A stretch of DNA of 64,000 bases from Streptomyces sp. NBC_01235. GTDB lineage: Bacteria; Actinomycetota; Actinomycetes; Streptomycetales; Streptomycetaceae. Under the pieces are notes generated by a model. The model saw only the letters and a list, made by a program, of their open reading frames with translations. It was not told the DNA's origin and did not search any database. Every line of letters starts with the position of its first letter. Positions within the stretch are counted from its first letter, which is position 1. A program made the translations under genes and the position numbers. Shown here in pieces: positions 26,526 through 34,794 of this stretch. The DNA lies in contig NZ_CP108513.1 of the NCBI RefSeq assembly GCF_035989285.1, positions 9,176,001-9,240,000 of the forward strand, read 5' to 3'.

Positions 26526-27695
26526 ATGACTGATTACATACAGAACCCGGTACTCTGGGCTCTCCTCGTCGCCGTACTCGTCGCAGTCGCCCTCATTGTT
26601 CGTCAGCGCAGGGCGGCGCGTGCCTTAAGGCAGGAGATCGCGGGGCTCAGGTCTCACTACTCCGCGTTGGAAAACGAGTATGCGCAATCTGTCGAGGCAG
26701 CTCAGGAACGAGCCGAAGACGCTACGAAAACGGTCCTCAAGTCCGCGATGCGGACCCTTCAGGGCCTTGCCGCGGAACAGCAGTTGATTGTCTCCCGGCT
26801 GCAGAACAAATATGGCGAGTCGGTCATCCTCCAGGATCTCCTGGAGATCGACCACACGAACTCGCAGTTCGGCCGACGCGCCCAGTCCATCGCCGTGCTC
26901 TGCGACGGCTGGCTGGGGCGCGCACGCGATGTCGCGTCCGTCTACGACGTGGTGCGCAGCGCGCAGGGCAGGGTTCGCCATTACCGGCGGGTGGAGATTC
27001 TCTCGCAGGTCGACTTCGGCGTCACGAGCCGTGCCGTCGAGCCCGTCGCTCTGGCCCTCGCCGAGCTGCTCGACAACGCCACGAGCTATTCCAGCCCGGA
27101 CACCGTCGTCGAGATCAATATTCGTACCGTGCCCAAGGGTATTTGCATCGTCGTCGACGACGCCGGTGTCGGTATGAACGACGAAGAGCGCGCCCGTGCC
27201 GAGAAACTCCTTTCCAGCGATCGGGTCTCGGGTGTCTCCGCGCTCGGTAACCCGCCGCAGTTCGGCTTCGCCGTGATCGGTGTGCTCAGCGAGCGCTTCG
27301 GCTTCGAGGTGTCCGTGGACTCCACCTCCCCCTACGGAGGTGTCCGGGCGGTCCTCCTCCTGCCGCACGACCTGCTCACCAGCGCGCCCGAGCAGAAGGA
27401 ACCGGCTCCGGTCGTTTCCACCGCCGCCGCCACGGGCCGCAGTGGCCCCGACGCCGCGCTCACCGCCGGCACCACGACCGCCGACGGCCTGCCGAAGCGG
27501 CGTCGCAAGCGGCCCATGGCCATCGTGCCGGGCAGCGCGTCTGCCCCCACTCCCACCCGCTCGGGCGCCGAGACGGCGGCGATCATGGGCGCCTTCCAGC
27601 GGGGCACCCAGTCGGGCCGGGCCACGCCTGCGGATCCCGCGGAAAACTCGAGCAGCACACGTGGTGCCAGCAGCGAAGGGCATGAGGTCTCGTGA
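26526..27695 (+). CDS. cvnA: CvnA: conservon sensor-kinase-like ATPase (389 aa)
   Basis: One N-terminal membrane helix (PVLWALLVAVLVAVALIV, residues about 8-26) is followed by a coiled-coil-like linker, a degenerate dimerisation region and a GHKL ATPase domain with N box LAELLDNATSYSSP and G1 box DDAGVGMN. The tail after ~300 is Thr/Ala-rich and disordered. CvnA proteins sit at the membrane with CvnB-D in a complex likened to eukaryotic G-protein receptors. Codon 34 is TTA (26625-26627), so translation should depend on the bldA tRNA. The stop overlaps cvnB (GTGA). Confidence 0.92.
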   Translation: MTDYIQNPVLWALLVAVLVAVALIVRQRRAARALRQEIAGLRSHYSALENEYAQSVEAAQERAEDATKTVLKSAMRTLQGLAAEQQLIVSRLQNKYGESVILQDLLEIDHTNSQFGRRAQSIAVLCDGWLGRARDVASVYDVVRSAQGRVRHYRRVEILSQVDFGVTSRAVEPVALALAELLDNATSYSSPDTVVEINIRTVPKGICIVVDDAGVGMNDEERARAEKLLSSDRVSGVSALGNPPQFGFAVIGVLSERFGFEVSVDSTSPYGGVRAVLLLPHDLLTSAPEQKEPAPVVSTAAATGRSGPDAALTAGTTTADGLPKRRRKRPMAIVPGSASAPTPTRSGAETAAIMGAFQRGTQSGRATPADPAENSSSTRGASSEGHEVS

Positions 27696-28093
27696 ACGAC
27701 GATCTGTCATGGATGCTTGACAGTGCCTTGGAGATTCCCGGGGCCCTGCACGCCGTCCTGATTTCCGCCGACGGCCTGCTGATGGCCCGGACGCAGGATT
27801 TCGACAAGGACGACGCGGACCGCGTGGCCGCCGCGATGAGCGGGGTGCAGTCGCTCAGCCGCTCGCTCGCGTTCTTCTGCGAGGACCCGCAGATGCGGTG
27901 GCGGCAGACGCTGGTCGAGTTCGACGGGGGCTGGGTCTTCCTCATCTCCGCCGGCGAGGGCGCCTACCTCGGCGTCTCCGCCTCGCCGGACGTCGACATG
28001 GCGGACATCACCTTCCGGATGCAGCAGCTCGTCGGCCAGCTCGGCAAGGCCCTGACGACACCGCCGCGCGAGAACCTCGGCGTTCGGTCATGA
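27692..28093 (+). CDS. cvnB: CvnB: roadblock/LC7 protein (133 aa)
   Basis: A GTG start overlaps the cvnA stop. The sequence has the roadblock fold pattern: LSWMLDSALEIPGALHAVLISADGLL, then DDADRVAAAMSGVQSLSRSLAFF and VFLISAGEGAYLGVSASPDVD. Roadblock proteins bind small GTPases as activators or scaffolds; here the partner is CvnD. Length is normal. Its 3' end overlaps cvnC by ATGA, so the four genes are translationally coupled. Confidence 0.92.
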   Translation: MNDDLSWMLDSALEIPGALHAVLISADGLLMARTQDFDKDDADRVAAAMSGVQSLSRSLAFFCEDPQMRWRQTLVEFDGGWVFLISAGEGAYLGVSASPDVDMADITFRMQQLVGQLGKALTTPPRENLGVRS

Positions 28094-28467
28094 ACGGGTT
28101 CGACGAACTGGAGCCCCAGACGCCGGAGTTAGTGCGTCCGTATGTCATCACCAAGGGGCGCGGGCTGCCCGACGAAGGGCAGCTCTCCCTCATCACCCTG
28201 GTCACGGCGGCCGCCGATCACGAGCAGCGGCCGACTCGTCTGTCCCCCGAGGAACAGAACTTGTTGGACCTGTGCTCGGCCGGCTACCTCTCGGTCGCCG
28301 AGATCGCCGGGCACACCCAACTGCCCCTGGGCGTGGTGAAGATCCTCCTCGCCGCCCTCACCGAAGGCGGCTATCTCATCACTCGCCCGCCCGTGCAGCG
28401 GGCACCGCTCGCCGACCGGGACATCCTGGAGGAGGTGCTGAATGGTCTCAGGGCCAAGTTTGGATGA
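28090..28467 (+). CDS. cvnC: CvnC: DUF742 protein (125 aa)
   Basis: The DUF742 pattern is clear: ELVRPYVITKGRGLPDEGQLSLITLV near the N-terminus, then EEQNLLDLCSAGYLSVAEIAGHTQLPLGVVKILLAAL, a winged-helix-like segment, and an ending near ILEEVLNGLRAKFG. It acts with CvnB and CvnD in the conservon complex. Codon 14 is TTA (28129-28131), the second such codon in the operon. It overlaps the next gene by 26 bases in another frame. Confidence 0.92.
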   Translation: MNGFDELEPQTPELVRPYVITKGRGLPDEGQLSLITLVTAAADHEQRPTRLSPEEQNLLDLCSAGYLSVAEIAGHTQLPLGVVKILLAALTEGGYLITRPPVQRAPLADRDILEEVLNGLRAKFG

Positions 28468-29035
28468 GCAGGCGTACGTCCGCGACGGGGCAACGCAGAC
28501 AGCGGTGAAGATCCTCGTCGTGGGCCACTTCGCGGTCGGCAAGACCACGTTCATCGGGGCCATCTCCGAGATCGAGCCGCTGACCACCGAGGAGACGATG
28601 ACGCGGGCCGCCGAGTCGGTCGACGACCTCAAGGGAGTCCAGGGCAAGACCACCACCACGGTCGCCATGGACTTCGGCCGGCTGACCATCAGCGACCGTG
28701 TCGTGCTGTATCTGTTCGGAACGCCGGGCCAGCAGCGCTTCGTCCAGATGTGGGAGGACATGGCGCGCGGCGCGCTCGGCGCGCTGGTGCTCGTCGACCC
28801 CGAGCGACTCGCGGACTCATTCGCAGTGATCGACCTCATCGAGCAGTACGGACTGGACTACGCCATCGCCGTCAACCACTTCGACGGCCAGCCGCTGCGC
28901 GACGAGATGGCCCTGCGCGACGCACTGGACCTGCTCGACGACACCCCCGTCGTCACCTGCGACGCACGCGACGAGAAGTCCTCGGCGGAAGCGCTGATCA
29001 CCCTCGTCCGTCACCTGCAGGACCGTGCCCACTAG
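28442..29035 (+). CDS. cvnD: CvnD: conservon GTPase (197 aa)
   Basis: A Ras-like small GTPase. The P-loop GHFAVGKTT spans residues 28-36, switch II is LFGTPGQQRF, and the base-recognition motif is the conservon form VNHFDG in place of NKxD. The ATG lies inside cvnC, 26 bases before its stop, so translation is coupled. It is expected to switch between GDP and GTP forms at the membrane with CvnA-C and control a developmental or metabolic output. Confidence 0.93.
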   Translation: MVSGPSLDEQAYVRDGATQTAVKILVVGHFAVGKTTFIGAISEIEPLTTEETMTRAAESVDDLKGVQGKTTTTVAMDFGRLTISDRVVLYLFGTPGQQRFVQMWEDMARGALGALVLVDPERLADSFAVIDLIEQYGLDYAIAVNHFDGQPLRDEMALRDALDLLDDTPVVTCDARDEKSSAEALITLVRHLQDRAH

Positions 29036-29043
29036 GAGCAGAC

Positions 29044-30390
29044 ATGGACGCCCAACCCACCGCCCCCGTGCCCCCTCCGGGTTGCCCGGCGCACCAGCCC
29101 GGCGGCAGAGTGCCGCTGTACGGGCCGGAGTACGCGGCCGACCCGCAGGCCTACTACGCATACCTGCGGCACTACGGGCCCACCGCGCCCGTGGAGATCA
29201 CCCCGGGAGTCGAGGCCACCCTCGTCACCGACTACGCCACCGCTCTCCAACTCCTGCAGGACTCCGGTTCCTTCCGTAAGGACGCGCGCCGCTGGCGGGA
29301 CTTCAACGAGGGCCGGATCGCCCCCGACAGTCCCGTCCTCCCCGTGCTCGCCCACCGGCCCAACTGCATGTACAGCGACGGCGCCGAGCATCTGAGGCTG
29401 CGTCAGTCCATCACGGACAGCATGTCGCGCATCGATCCGATGCGGCTGAGCCAGAGTGTCGAGCGGATCTCCGACTTCCTCATCTCCCAGTTCGCCGAAC
29501 GCGGTTCGGCCGACCTCATCGGCTCCTACGCGAAGCAGCTTCCGCTGTTCGTGTTCAACGAGCTGTTCGGCTGCACCGCCGACATCGGCGACCGCGTCTT
29601 CTTCGGCATCTCCGGCATATTCGACGGGGTCAACGCCGAGAAGGCGGGCGAGGTGCTGTTCCAGGCCGTCGGCGAGCTGATCGCCCTCAAGCGGCGCAAG
29701 CCCGGTGAGGACGTCACCTCCTGGCTTCTGCAGCATCACACGGACCTGACCGACGAGGAGATGCTGCACCAGGTCGCCCTGCTGCTGGGCGCGGGAGCCG
29801 AGCCCCTGGTCAACCTCATCGGCAACACCCTGCACCGGCTGCTCACCGACGACCGGTACGCACACGAGGGCGGGCTGATCGAGGAGGCGATGGACGACAC
29901 GTTGTGGGAGAACCCGCCCATGGCCACCTTCGCCGCCCACTATCCGGTGTCCGACATGGAGTTCGCCGGCCAGAAGCTCACCGCCGGTGACCTGATGCTG
30001 GTCGGCTTCGCCGCCGCCAACACCGGCCCCGTGCTGTCGGCGGCCCGCAAGGCCGGCAGCAACCGGGCGCACCTCGCCTGGAGCGCCGGACCGCACGCCT
30101 GCCCCTCGAAGGAACCCGCCCGGCAGATCGCCGTGTCAGCCATCGAGAACCTCCTCAACCGGCTGCCGGACGTCCAACTCAGCGTTCCCGAGGGGAGCCT
30201 GACGTGGCGTCCGGGGGCCTTCAGTCGCGGTCTTGCCACGCTCCCCGCCCGGTACACCCCGATCAAGCCGGTGACTCGGCCGACTCGGCAGACCACCGCC
30301 CAGGCATCGGCGCTCCCGACTGCGGTAGCGGCCCGCCAGCCCGAACAGGCAGGTGTGTGGAGCAAGTTCCTCAACTGGCTGACCAAGTAG
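29044..30390 (+). CDS. cvnE: CvnE: CYP157-like cytochrome P450 without ExxR (448 aa)
   Basis: TAGGAG precedes the ATG by six bases. The haem ligand region is WSAGPHACPSKEPAR with Cys353. The I-helix region reads HQVALLLGAGAEPLVNLIG, without the usual acidic-Thr pair. The K-helix that normally contains ExxR reads MDDTLWENPP (residues 283-292), so Glu is Asp285 and Arg is Trp288. Loss of ExxR is known for the conservon-linked CYP157 family. The last residues GVWSKFLNWLTK form a short amphipathic tail. It ends the conservon, with a hairpin terminator after it. The function may be redox sensing rather than turnover. Confidence 0.9.
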   Translation: MDAQPTAPVPPPGCPAHQPGGRVPLYGPEYAADPQAYYAYLRHYGPTAPVEITPGVEATLVTDYATALQLLQDSGSFRKDARRWRDFNEGRIAPDSPVLPVLAHRPNCMYSDGAEHLRLRQSITDSMSRIDPMRLSQSVERISDFLISQFAERGSADLIGSYAKQLPLFVFNELFGCTADIGDRVFFGISGIFDGVNAEKAGEVLFQAVGELIALKRRKPGEDVTSWLLQHHTDLTDEEMLHQVALLLGAGAEPLVNLIGNTLHRLLTDDRYAHEGGLIEEAMDDTLWENPPMATFAAHYPVSDMEFAGQKLTAGDLMLVGFAAANTGPVLSAARKAGSNRAHLAWSAGPHACPSKEPARQIAVSAIENLLNRLPDVQLSVPEGSLTWRPGAFSRGLATLPARYTPIKPVTRPTRQTTAQASALPTAVAARQPEQAGVWSKFLNWLTK

Positions 30391-30400
30391 TTCCACACGA

Positions 30401-30440
30401 GAAGGCCGGATGCCCGCCCTCCGGGGCGGGCATTCCCTTC
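30401..30440. terminator. Convergent terminator between cvnE and the monooxygenase
   Basis: ATGCCCGCCC (30410-30419) and GGGCGGGCAT (30424-30433) form a perfect stem with a four-base loop, extended outward by GAAGG and CCTTC. It lies between convergent genes and probably serves both. Confidence 0.85.
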
Positions 30441-30469
30441 AGGTGTCTCCGCGATGTCACTTCGGGTGG

Positions 30470-31768
30470 TCACCGGGAGGAGTGCTCCTCCCGCAGCTCC
30501 TGCAGATACGGTGCCATGTCGACCTGGATCGACGCCCCCTCCCGCTGCCCGTACTGACCCGCGATACCGCTCAGGTACGTCGCGATCTCCTTGCGCATGA
30601 ACTCCGTCTCCGGCAGCACCGCATCGCCGGTGACGAGCCGCGCGATCCACCGCGCCTGGGCCTCCACCAGCCGCGTGATCGAACCGACGGGGCGGATCAG
30701 ACCGGCGAAGAACAGACCGGGACGATCCGGGGCGACGACCCGCTTGTACAGCTCGACCGAGCCCTGCGCGCCGACCGGGCAGCCGGGCTCCAGGAACGGG
30801 AAAGCCATCTGGTAGCCGGTGCAGTACACGATCGCGTCAGCCCTGACCGACGTGCCGTCGGAGAAGGAGACCCGGTCGCCGTCGATGGCGTCGATCGCGG
30901 GCCTCGGCGTGACCTCGCCATGGCGGATGCGGCTGAGGATCTCGTCGGAGATGGTGATGGCCGAGGCGAAGAGCGGGTGGTCCGGCTCGGGCAGCCCGTA
31001 GTCGCCGAGCTTGCCGCGGGCTACCAGCAGGGCCTGTTCGATGAAACGGCGCTGTTCGGACAGGGACATACTGATCCACCATGGCGCGTCGGCGATCTGG
31101 TCGAGGGCCATGCCGAACAACTGCTTGGGCACGATGTGCAGTCCCCGGCGCACCGAGAGCATTGTCTGCTCGGCGTACCGGGACAGGTCCGCGGCGATGT
31201 CCACCGCCGAGGCGCCGAGCCCCACGACGATGACGCGCTGCCCGGTGTACTCGCTGCCGTCGAGGTAGTCGAGGGAGTGGCGAATCGTTCCCGTGAACGT
31301 CTCGGCGCCCCTCGGCAGCGCGGGCATCGACGGCTCCGAGTTGTGCCCGGAGGCGACGATCACATGCGTGAAGCCGCGGGACGAGACCGTGCCGTCGGCA
31401 TCCCGGCTGACGACCGTCCATCCGCCGTCGGCCTCCTGCCGTGCGGACTCCACGGTCGTCCCCACCTCGATCCGGTCCAGTACGCCGGCCCACTCGGCGA
31501 ACGCGCGTAGATACACGGCGATCTGACTGTGCCGCGGGTAGAGCGGGTAGGAGCCGGGCATCGGGTAGGCGGCGTAACCCGTGAGCTGCTTGGCGGTGTT
31601 GAGGTGCAGCGACAGATAGCCGGGGCCGCGCTCGCGCGCCTGTGGCCGGCGCCAGATCCCGCCGACGTCGCTCGCCTGCTCCAGGCAGACGAAGTCGACG
31701 CCGGCGGTCTTCAGGGCGTGTGCCGTCGCCAGCCCCGACAGACCCGCACCGATCACACACAGACGCAC
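30470..31768 (-). CDS. Flavin-containing monooxygenase (432 aa)
   Basis: A FAD loop is near the N-terminus ([17 protein letters not shown]). The FMO fingerprint FxGxxxHxxxY is present as [11 protein letters not shown], and the NADPH loop is [15 protein letters not shown]. The group is class B flavoprotein monooxygenases that oxygenate N or S atoms, close to Baeyer-Villiger enzymes. GTG 31768 follows GGGGG by about five bases; a GTG four codons earlier is possible. It lies downstream of the GntR gene on the same strand with a 196-bp gap, and may be unrelated to the hydroxyproline genes. No signal peptide. Confidence 0.85.
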   Translation of the reverse strand: MRLCVIGAGLSGLATAHALKTAGVDFVCLEQASDVGGIWRRPQARERGPGYLSLHLNTAKQLTGYAAYPMPGSYPLYPRHSQIAVYLRAFAEWAGVLDRIEVGTTVESARQEADGGWTVVSRDADGTVSSRGFTHVIVASGHNSEPSMPALPRGAETFTGTIRHSLDYLDGSEYTGQRVIVVGLGASAVDIAADLSRYAEQTMLSVRRGLHIVPKQLFGMALDQIADAPWWISMSLSEQRRFIEQALLVARGKLGDYGLPEPDHPLFASAITISDEILSRIRHGEVTPRPAIDAIDGDRVSFSDGTSVRADAIVYCTGYQMAFPFLEPGCPVGAQGSVELYKRVVAPDRPGLFFAGLIRPVGSITRLVEAQARWIARLVTGDAVLPETEFMRKEIATYLSGIAGQYGQREGASIQVDMAPYLQELREEHSSR

Positions 31769-31964
31769 GGATTCCCCCACAGGAAAGACACCATCCTTTC
31801 TCGACGGACAATTGACTGCCCATCCGGCACTCCTCCCACTCGCCCCGTCCCAGCGACAAGGATCACAGCGCGATCTGGGCGGCAGGGTGTCGGAGGAGGC
31901 GGGACAGGGCACGGGGCGGTGCGCGGCGAGAGGTGCCCTCTCGGAACGTCTGCTCCTGGGTGGT

Positions 31965-32666
31965 CTACTCCCGGGCGGACGCCCACAACCCCCGAACATG
32001 CCCCAGATGCCGTGTCATGACCTCGCGCACGGCCCGCTCGTCGCGCGCCAGCAGGGCGTCCAGGAGCTCCAGGTGTTCTTCCGCGGAGGCCAGCAGACGG
32101 CCCGAAGCGGAGAGGGCGGTCAGGCCGTACAGGCGGGCGCGGCCGCGCAGTTCCCGGACGACCTCGACGAGGTGGGCGTTGCCGGCCAGGGCGAGCAGGC
32201 CCAGGTGGAAGCGGGTGTCGGCCTCGACGTAGGCGATGAGGTCGCCCGCGACCGCCGCGGCGACGATCTCCCGGGCGGCGGGGCGGAGCGCCTCCAACGA
32301 CACCGGGTCCGCGGTCGTCGCCAGCGCCGCCACCGTGGGGATCTCGATCAGCGCGCGGACGTGCGTGTACTCGTCGAGCTGCCGGTCGGACACCTCCGTG
32401 ACCCGGAACCCCTTGTTGGGGACCGCGTCGACCAGGCCCTCCTTGGCGAGGTCCAGCATCGCCTCGCGTACCGGGGTCGCCGAGACGCCGAAGCGGGCGG
32501 CCAGGGCAGGCGCCGAGTACACCTCCCCGGGCCGCAGTTCACCCGCGATCAGGGCGGCGCGCAGGGCGTCGGCGACCCGCTCGCGGTAGCTGCTGCGGCG
32601 CCCGCCGAGCACGGGGAGCGACGGCTCGGCGGGCGACGGGCTGCTGCTCATGGTCGGCGGGGCCAT
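31965..32666 (-). CDS. GntR-family (FCD) transcriptional regulator (233 aa)
   Basis: The winged-helix domain occupies residues about 27-90 ([21 protein letters not shown], then [26 protein letters not shown]). The FCD effector domain occupies about 100-230, with Asp and His positions for metal or ligand binding ([38 protein letters not shown]). GAGGAG lies about eight bases before the ATG. It is the last member of the minus-strand hydroxyproline set, so it is the likely repressor of those genes. The GTGACATAT motifs upstream of two of them are candidate sites. Confidence 0.85.
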   Translation of the reverse strand: MAPPTMSSSPSPAEPSLPVLGGRRSSYRERVADALRAALIAGELRPGEVYSAPALAARFGVSATPVREAMLDLAKEGLVDAVPNKGFRVTEVSDRQLDEYTHVRALIEIPTVAALATTADPVSLEALRPAAREIVAAAVAGDLIAYVEADTRFHLGLLALAGNAHLVEVVRELRGRARLYGLTALSASGRLLASAEEHLELLDALLARDERAVREVMTRHLGHVRGLWASARE

Positions 32667-32758
32667 GGTGGGTCTCCTCGGAAACGGGCTGTGCCATCGC
32701 GCAGTGCCATGTCACGCATTACGTACCACCAGTATCTACGGCGGTGGAGGCCCCGGTG

Positions 32759-33760
32759 TCACAGGACGAACCCCGCGGGGAACGGGTCCGTCGGGTCCAG
32801 CAGGTACTGGGCCGTTCCCGTGATCCAGGCGCGGCCGGTGAAGCTGGGCAGTACCGCCGGGCGGCCGGCGACCTCCGTCGTGCCGAGGAGCCGGCCCGTG
32901 AAGCGGGTGCCGATGAAGGACTCGTTCACGAACTCGGTGTGCAAGGGAAGGTCGCCCCGAGCATGCAGTTGCGCCATGCGCGCGCTCGTTCCCGTACCGC
33001 AGGGCGAGCGGTCGAACCAGCCCGGGTGGATGGCCATCGCGTGCCGCGAGTGCCGGGCGGTGGCGCCGGGCGCGTACAGGTGGACATGGTGACAGCCCCG
33101 GATGGACGGGTCCTCGGGGTGGACCGGCTCCTCCTCGGAGTTGATCGCCTCCATCAGCGACAGGCCGGCTTGCAGGATGTCGTCCTTGCGGGCGCGGTCG
33201 AAGGGCAGCCCGAACTCCTCCAGCGGCAGGATCGCGTAGAAGTTTCCGCCGTAGGCCAGGTCGTACGTCACGGTCCGGCCGTCGGGCAGTGTCGCCCCGC
33301 GGTCCAGCGCGACCGCGAACGAAGGGACGTTCCGCAAGGTCACGGACGTGGCCGCACCGTCCTCGACGGTCACCTCGGCGACGACGAGTCCGGCCGGGGT
33401 GTCCAGGCGGATGGTGGTGACCGGTTCGGCGACCTCGACCATGCCCGTCTCGACGAGCACGGTCGCCACTCCGATGGTGCCGTGGCCGCACATCGGCAGA
33501 TAGCCGGAGACCTCGATGTAGACGACGCCCCAGTCGCAGTCCGGCCGGGTGGGCGGCTGGAGGATCGCGCCGCTCATCGCGGAGTGGCCGCGCGGCTCGT
33601 TCATCAGCAACTGCTTGACGTCGTCGCGGTGTTCACGGAAGTACAGCCGCCGCTCGTTCATCGTCGCGCCCGGGATGGTACCGATCCCGCCGGTGATCAC
33701 ACGGGTGGGCATGCCCTCGGTGTGCGAGTCGACGGCGTGCAGGACGAGCTTGCTGCGCAT
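32759..33760 (-). CDS. Proline racemase family enzyme, probably 4-hydroxyproline 2-epimerase (333 aa)
   Basis: Both catalytic cysteines are present, Cys91 in PMCGHGTIG and Cys254 in SPCGTGTSA, so it is a two-base epimerase/racemase rather than the Thr-containing dehydratase type. The N-terminus LHAVDSHTEGMPTRVI is typical. With a DapA-type deaminase and a three-part D-amino acid dehydrogenase in the same run, conversion of trans-4-hydroxy-L-proline to cis-4-hydroxy-D-proline is the best assignment. A 42-bp gap separates it from the deaminase gene, so co-transcription is likely. Confidence 0.87.
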   Translation of the reverse strand: MRSKLVLHAVDSHTEGMPTRVITGGIGTIPGATMNERRLYFREHRDDVKQLLMNEPRGHSAMSGAILQPPTRPDCDWGVVYIEVSGYLPMCGHGTIGVATVLVETGMVEVAEPVTTIRLDTPAGLVVAEVTVEDGAATSVTLRNVPSFAVALDRGATLPDGRTVTYDLAYGGNFYAILPLEEFGLPFDRARKDDILQAGLSLMEAINSEEEPVHPEDPSIRGCHHVHLYAPGATARHSRHAMAIHPGWFDRSPCGTGTSARMAQLHARGDLPLHTEFVNESFIGTRFTGRLLGTTEVAGRPAVLPSFTGRAWITGTAQYLLDPTDPFPAGFVL

Positions 33761-33802
33761 GAAGTCCCCTTCTGTGCCGTGGAGTCGGGAAGCCGCGAGG
33801 CC

Positions 33803-34726
33803 TTACGCCAGGCCCGCCGCGACAGCCTTCTCGGTGGCGGCGCGAACCGTCGCCTCCTGGTCCGGCAGCAGCGGGACCCGTGGCGGGCGGCAGCCCCCGC
33901 CGTAGCGGCCCACGACGTCCATCGACAGTTTGATCGCCTGGACGAACTCGACGCGGGAGTCCCAGCGCAGCAGCGGGTGAAGCTGACGGTAGAGGGGGAG
34001 CGCGGCGGTGAGATCACCGGCGACGGCCGCCCGGTACAGCTCCACCGAGGCCCTCGGCAGTGCGTTGGGGTAGCCGGCCACCCAGCCCTTGGCACCCGCC
34101 ACGGCCAACTCCAGCAGCACGTCGTCCGCACCGATCAACAGGTCGAGTTCAGGGGCGAGTTCGGCGATCCGGTAGGCGCGGCGGACATCGCCCGAGAACT
34201 CCTTGACCCCGTGGATGAGACCCTCGCCGTGCAGCCGTGCCAGCAGTTCGGGCACGAGGTCGACCTTGGTGTCGATCGGGTTGTTGTACGCCACGACCGG
34301 CAGGCCCGCCGCGGCGACTTCCGTATAGTGCGCCATGACGGCGCGCTCGTCCGCGCGGTAGGCGTTGGGCGGAAGCAGCATCACCGCCCCGCAGCCTGCC
34401 TCGGCGGCCTGCTCGGCCAGGCGGCGGGCCTCCGCCGAACCGTACGCCGCGACGCCGGGCATCACCCGCGCCCCGCCGATCGCGGCCACCGCGGTCTCCA
34501 CCACCCTGGTGCGTTCCTCGGGCGTGAGCACCTGGTACTCGCCCAGAGAGCCGTTGGGTACGACGCCGTCGCAGCCGTTCGCCACCAGCCAGGCGCAGTG
34601 CTCGGCATAGCGGTCGTAGTCGACCGAGAGGTCGTGGTTGAGCGGGAGCGCGGTGGCGACGAGGACACCACGCCAAGGGCGGTGCTGGGGAGTGGCGGGG
34701 CCGGGGGGAGGGGTGGGGGCGGTCAT
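33803..34726 (-). CDS. DapA-family lyase/deaminase, probably 1-pyrroline-4-hydroxy-2-carboxylate deaminase (307 aa)
   Basis: A class I aldolase TIM barrel: Schiff-base Lys175 in GVKEFSG, Tyr147 in VVAYNNP, and the early GSLGEYQVLT loop. In hydroxyproline catabolism a DapA-family enzyme deaminates the cyclic imine to alpha-ketoglutarate semialdehyde, which fits its neighbours. The ATG at 34726 has AAAGGA eight bases upstream; longer in-frame starts lack one. An operator-like motif lies 57 bases upstream. The semialdehyde dehydrogenase that would finish the pathway is not adjacent. Confidence 0.82.
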   Translation of the reverse strand: MTAPTPPPGPATPQHRPWRGVLVATALPLNHDLSVDYDRYAEHCAWLVANGCDGVVPNGSLGEYQVLTPEERTRVVETAVAAIGGARVMPGVAAYGSAEARRLAEQAAEAGCGAVMLLPPNAYRADERAVMAHYTEVAAAGLPVVAYNNPIDTKVDLVPELLARLHGEGLIHGVKEFSGDVRRAYRIAELAPELDLLIGADDVLLELAVAGAKGWVAGYPNALPRASVELYRAAVAGDLTAALPLYRQLHPLLRWDSRVEFVQAIKLSMDVVGRYGGGCRPPRVPLLPDQEATVRAATEKAVAAGLA

Positions 34727-34782
34727 CCAGGGGTCCTTTCGGCGAGTGGCTTGTGCTGGAGTGGCATGCGTCTGAGTGGCGT

Positions 34783-34794
34783 GTGACATATCAC
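34783..34794. promoter_or_regulatory. Operator-like GTGACATATCAC upstream of the deaminase gene
   Basis: GTGA and TCAC arms flank CATA in the 64-bp gap before the deaminase gene, overlapping the stop of the upstream dehydrogenase subunit. Eleven of twelve bases recur, inverted, in front of the first gene of the set at 37687. This suggests a shared regulator, most simply the local GntR protein. Confidence 0.5.

Noticed and set aside
32700..32745. Third copy of the hydroxyproline operator before the GntR gene
   Set aside because: Only a half-site (GTGACAT on the minus strand) is present, too short to call.
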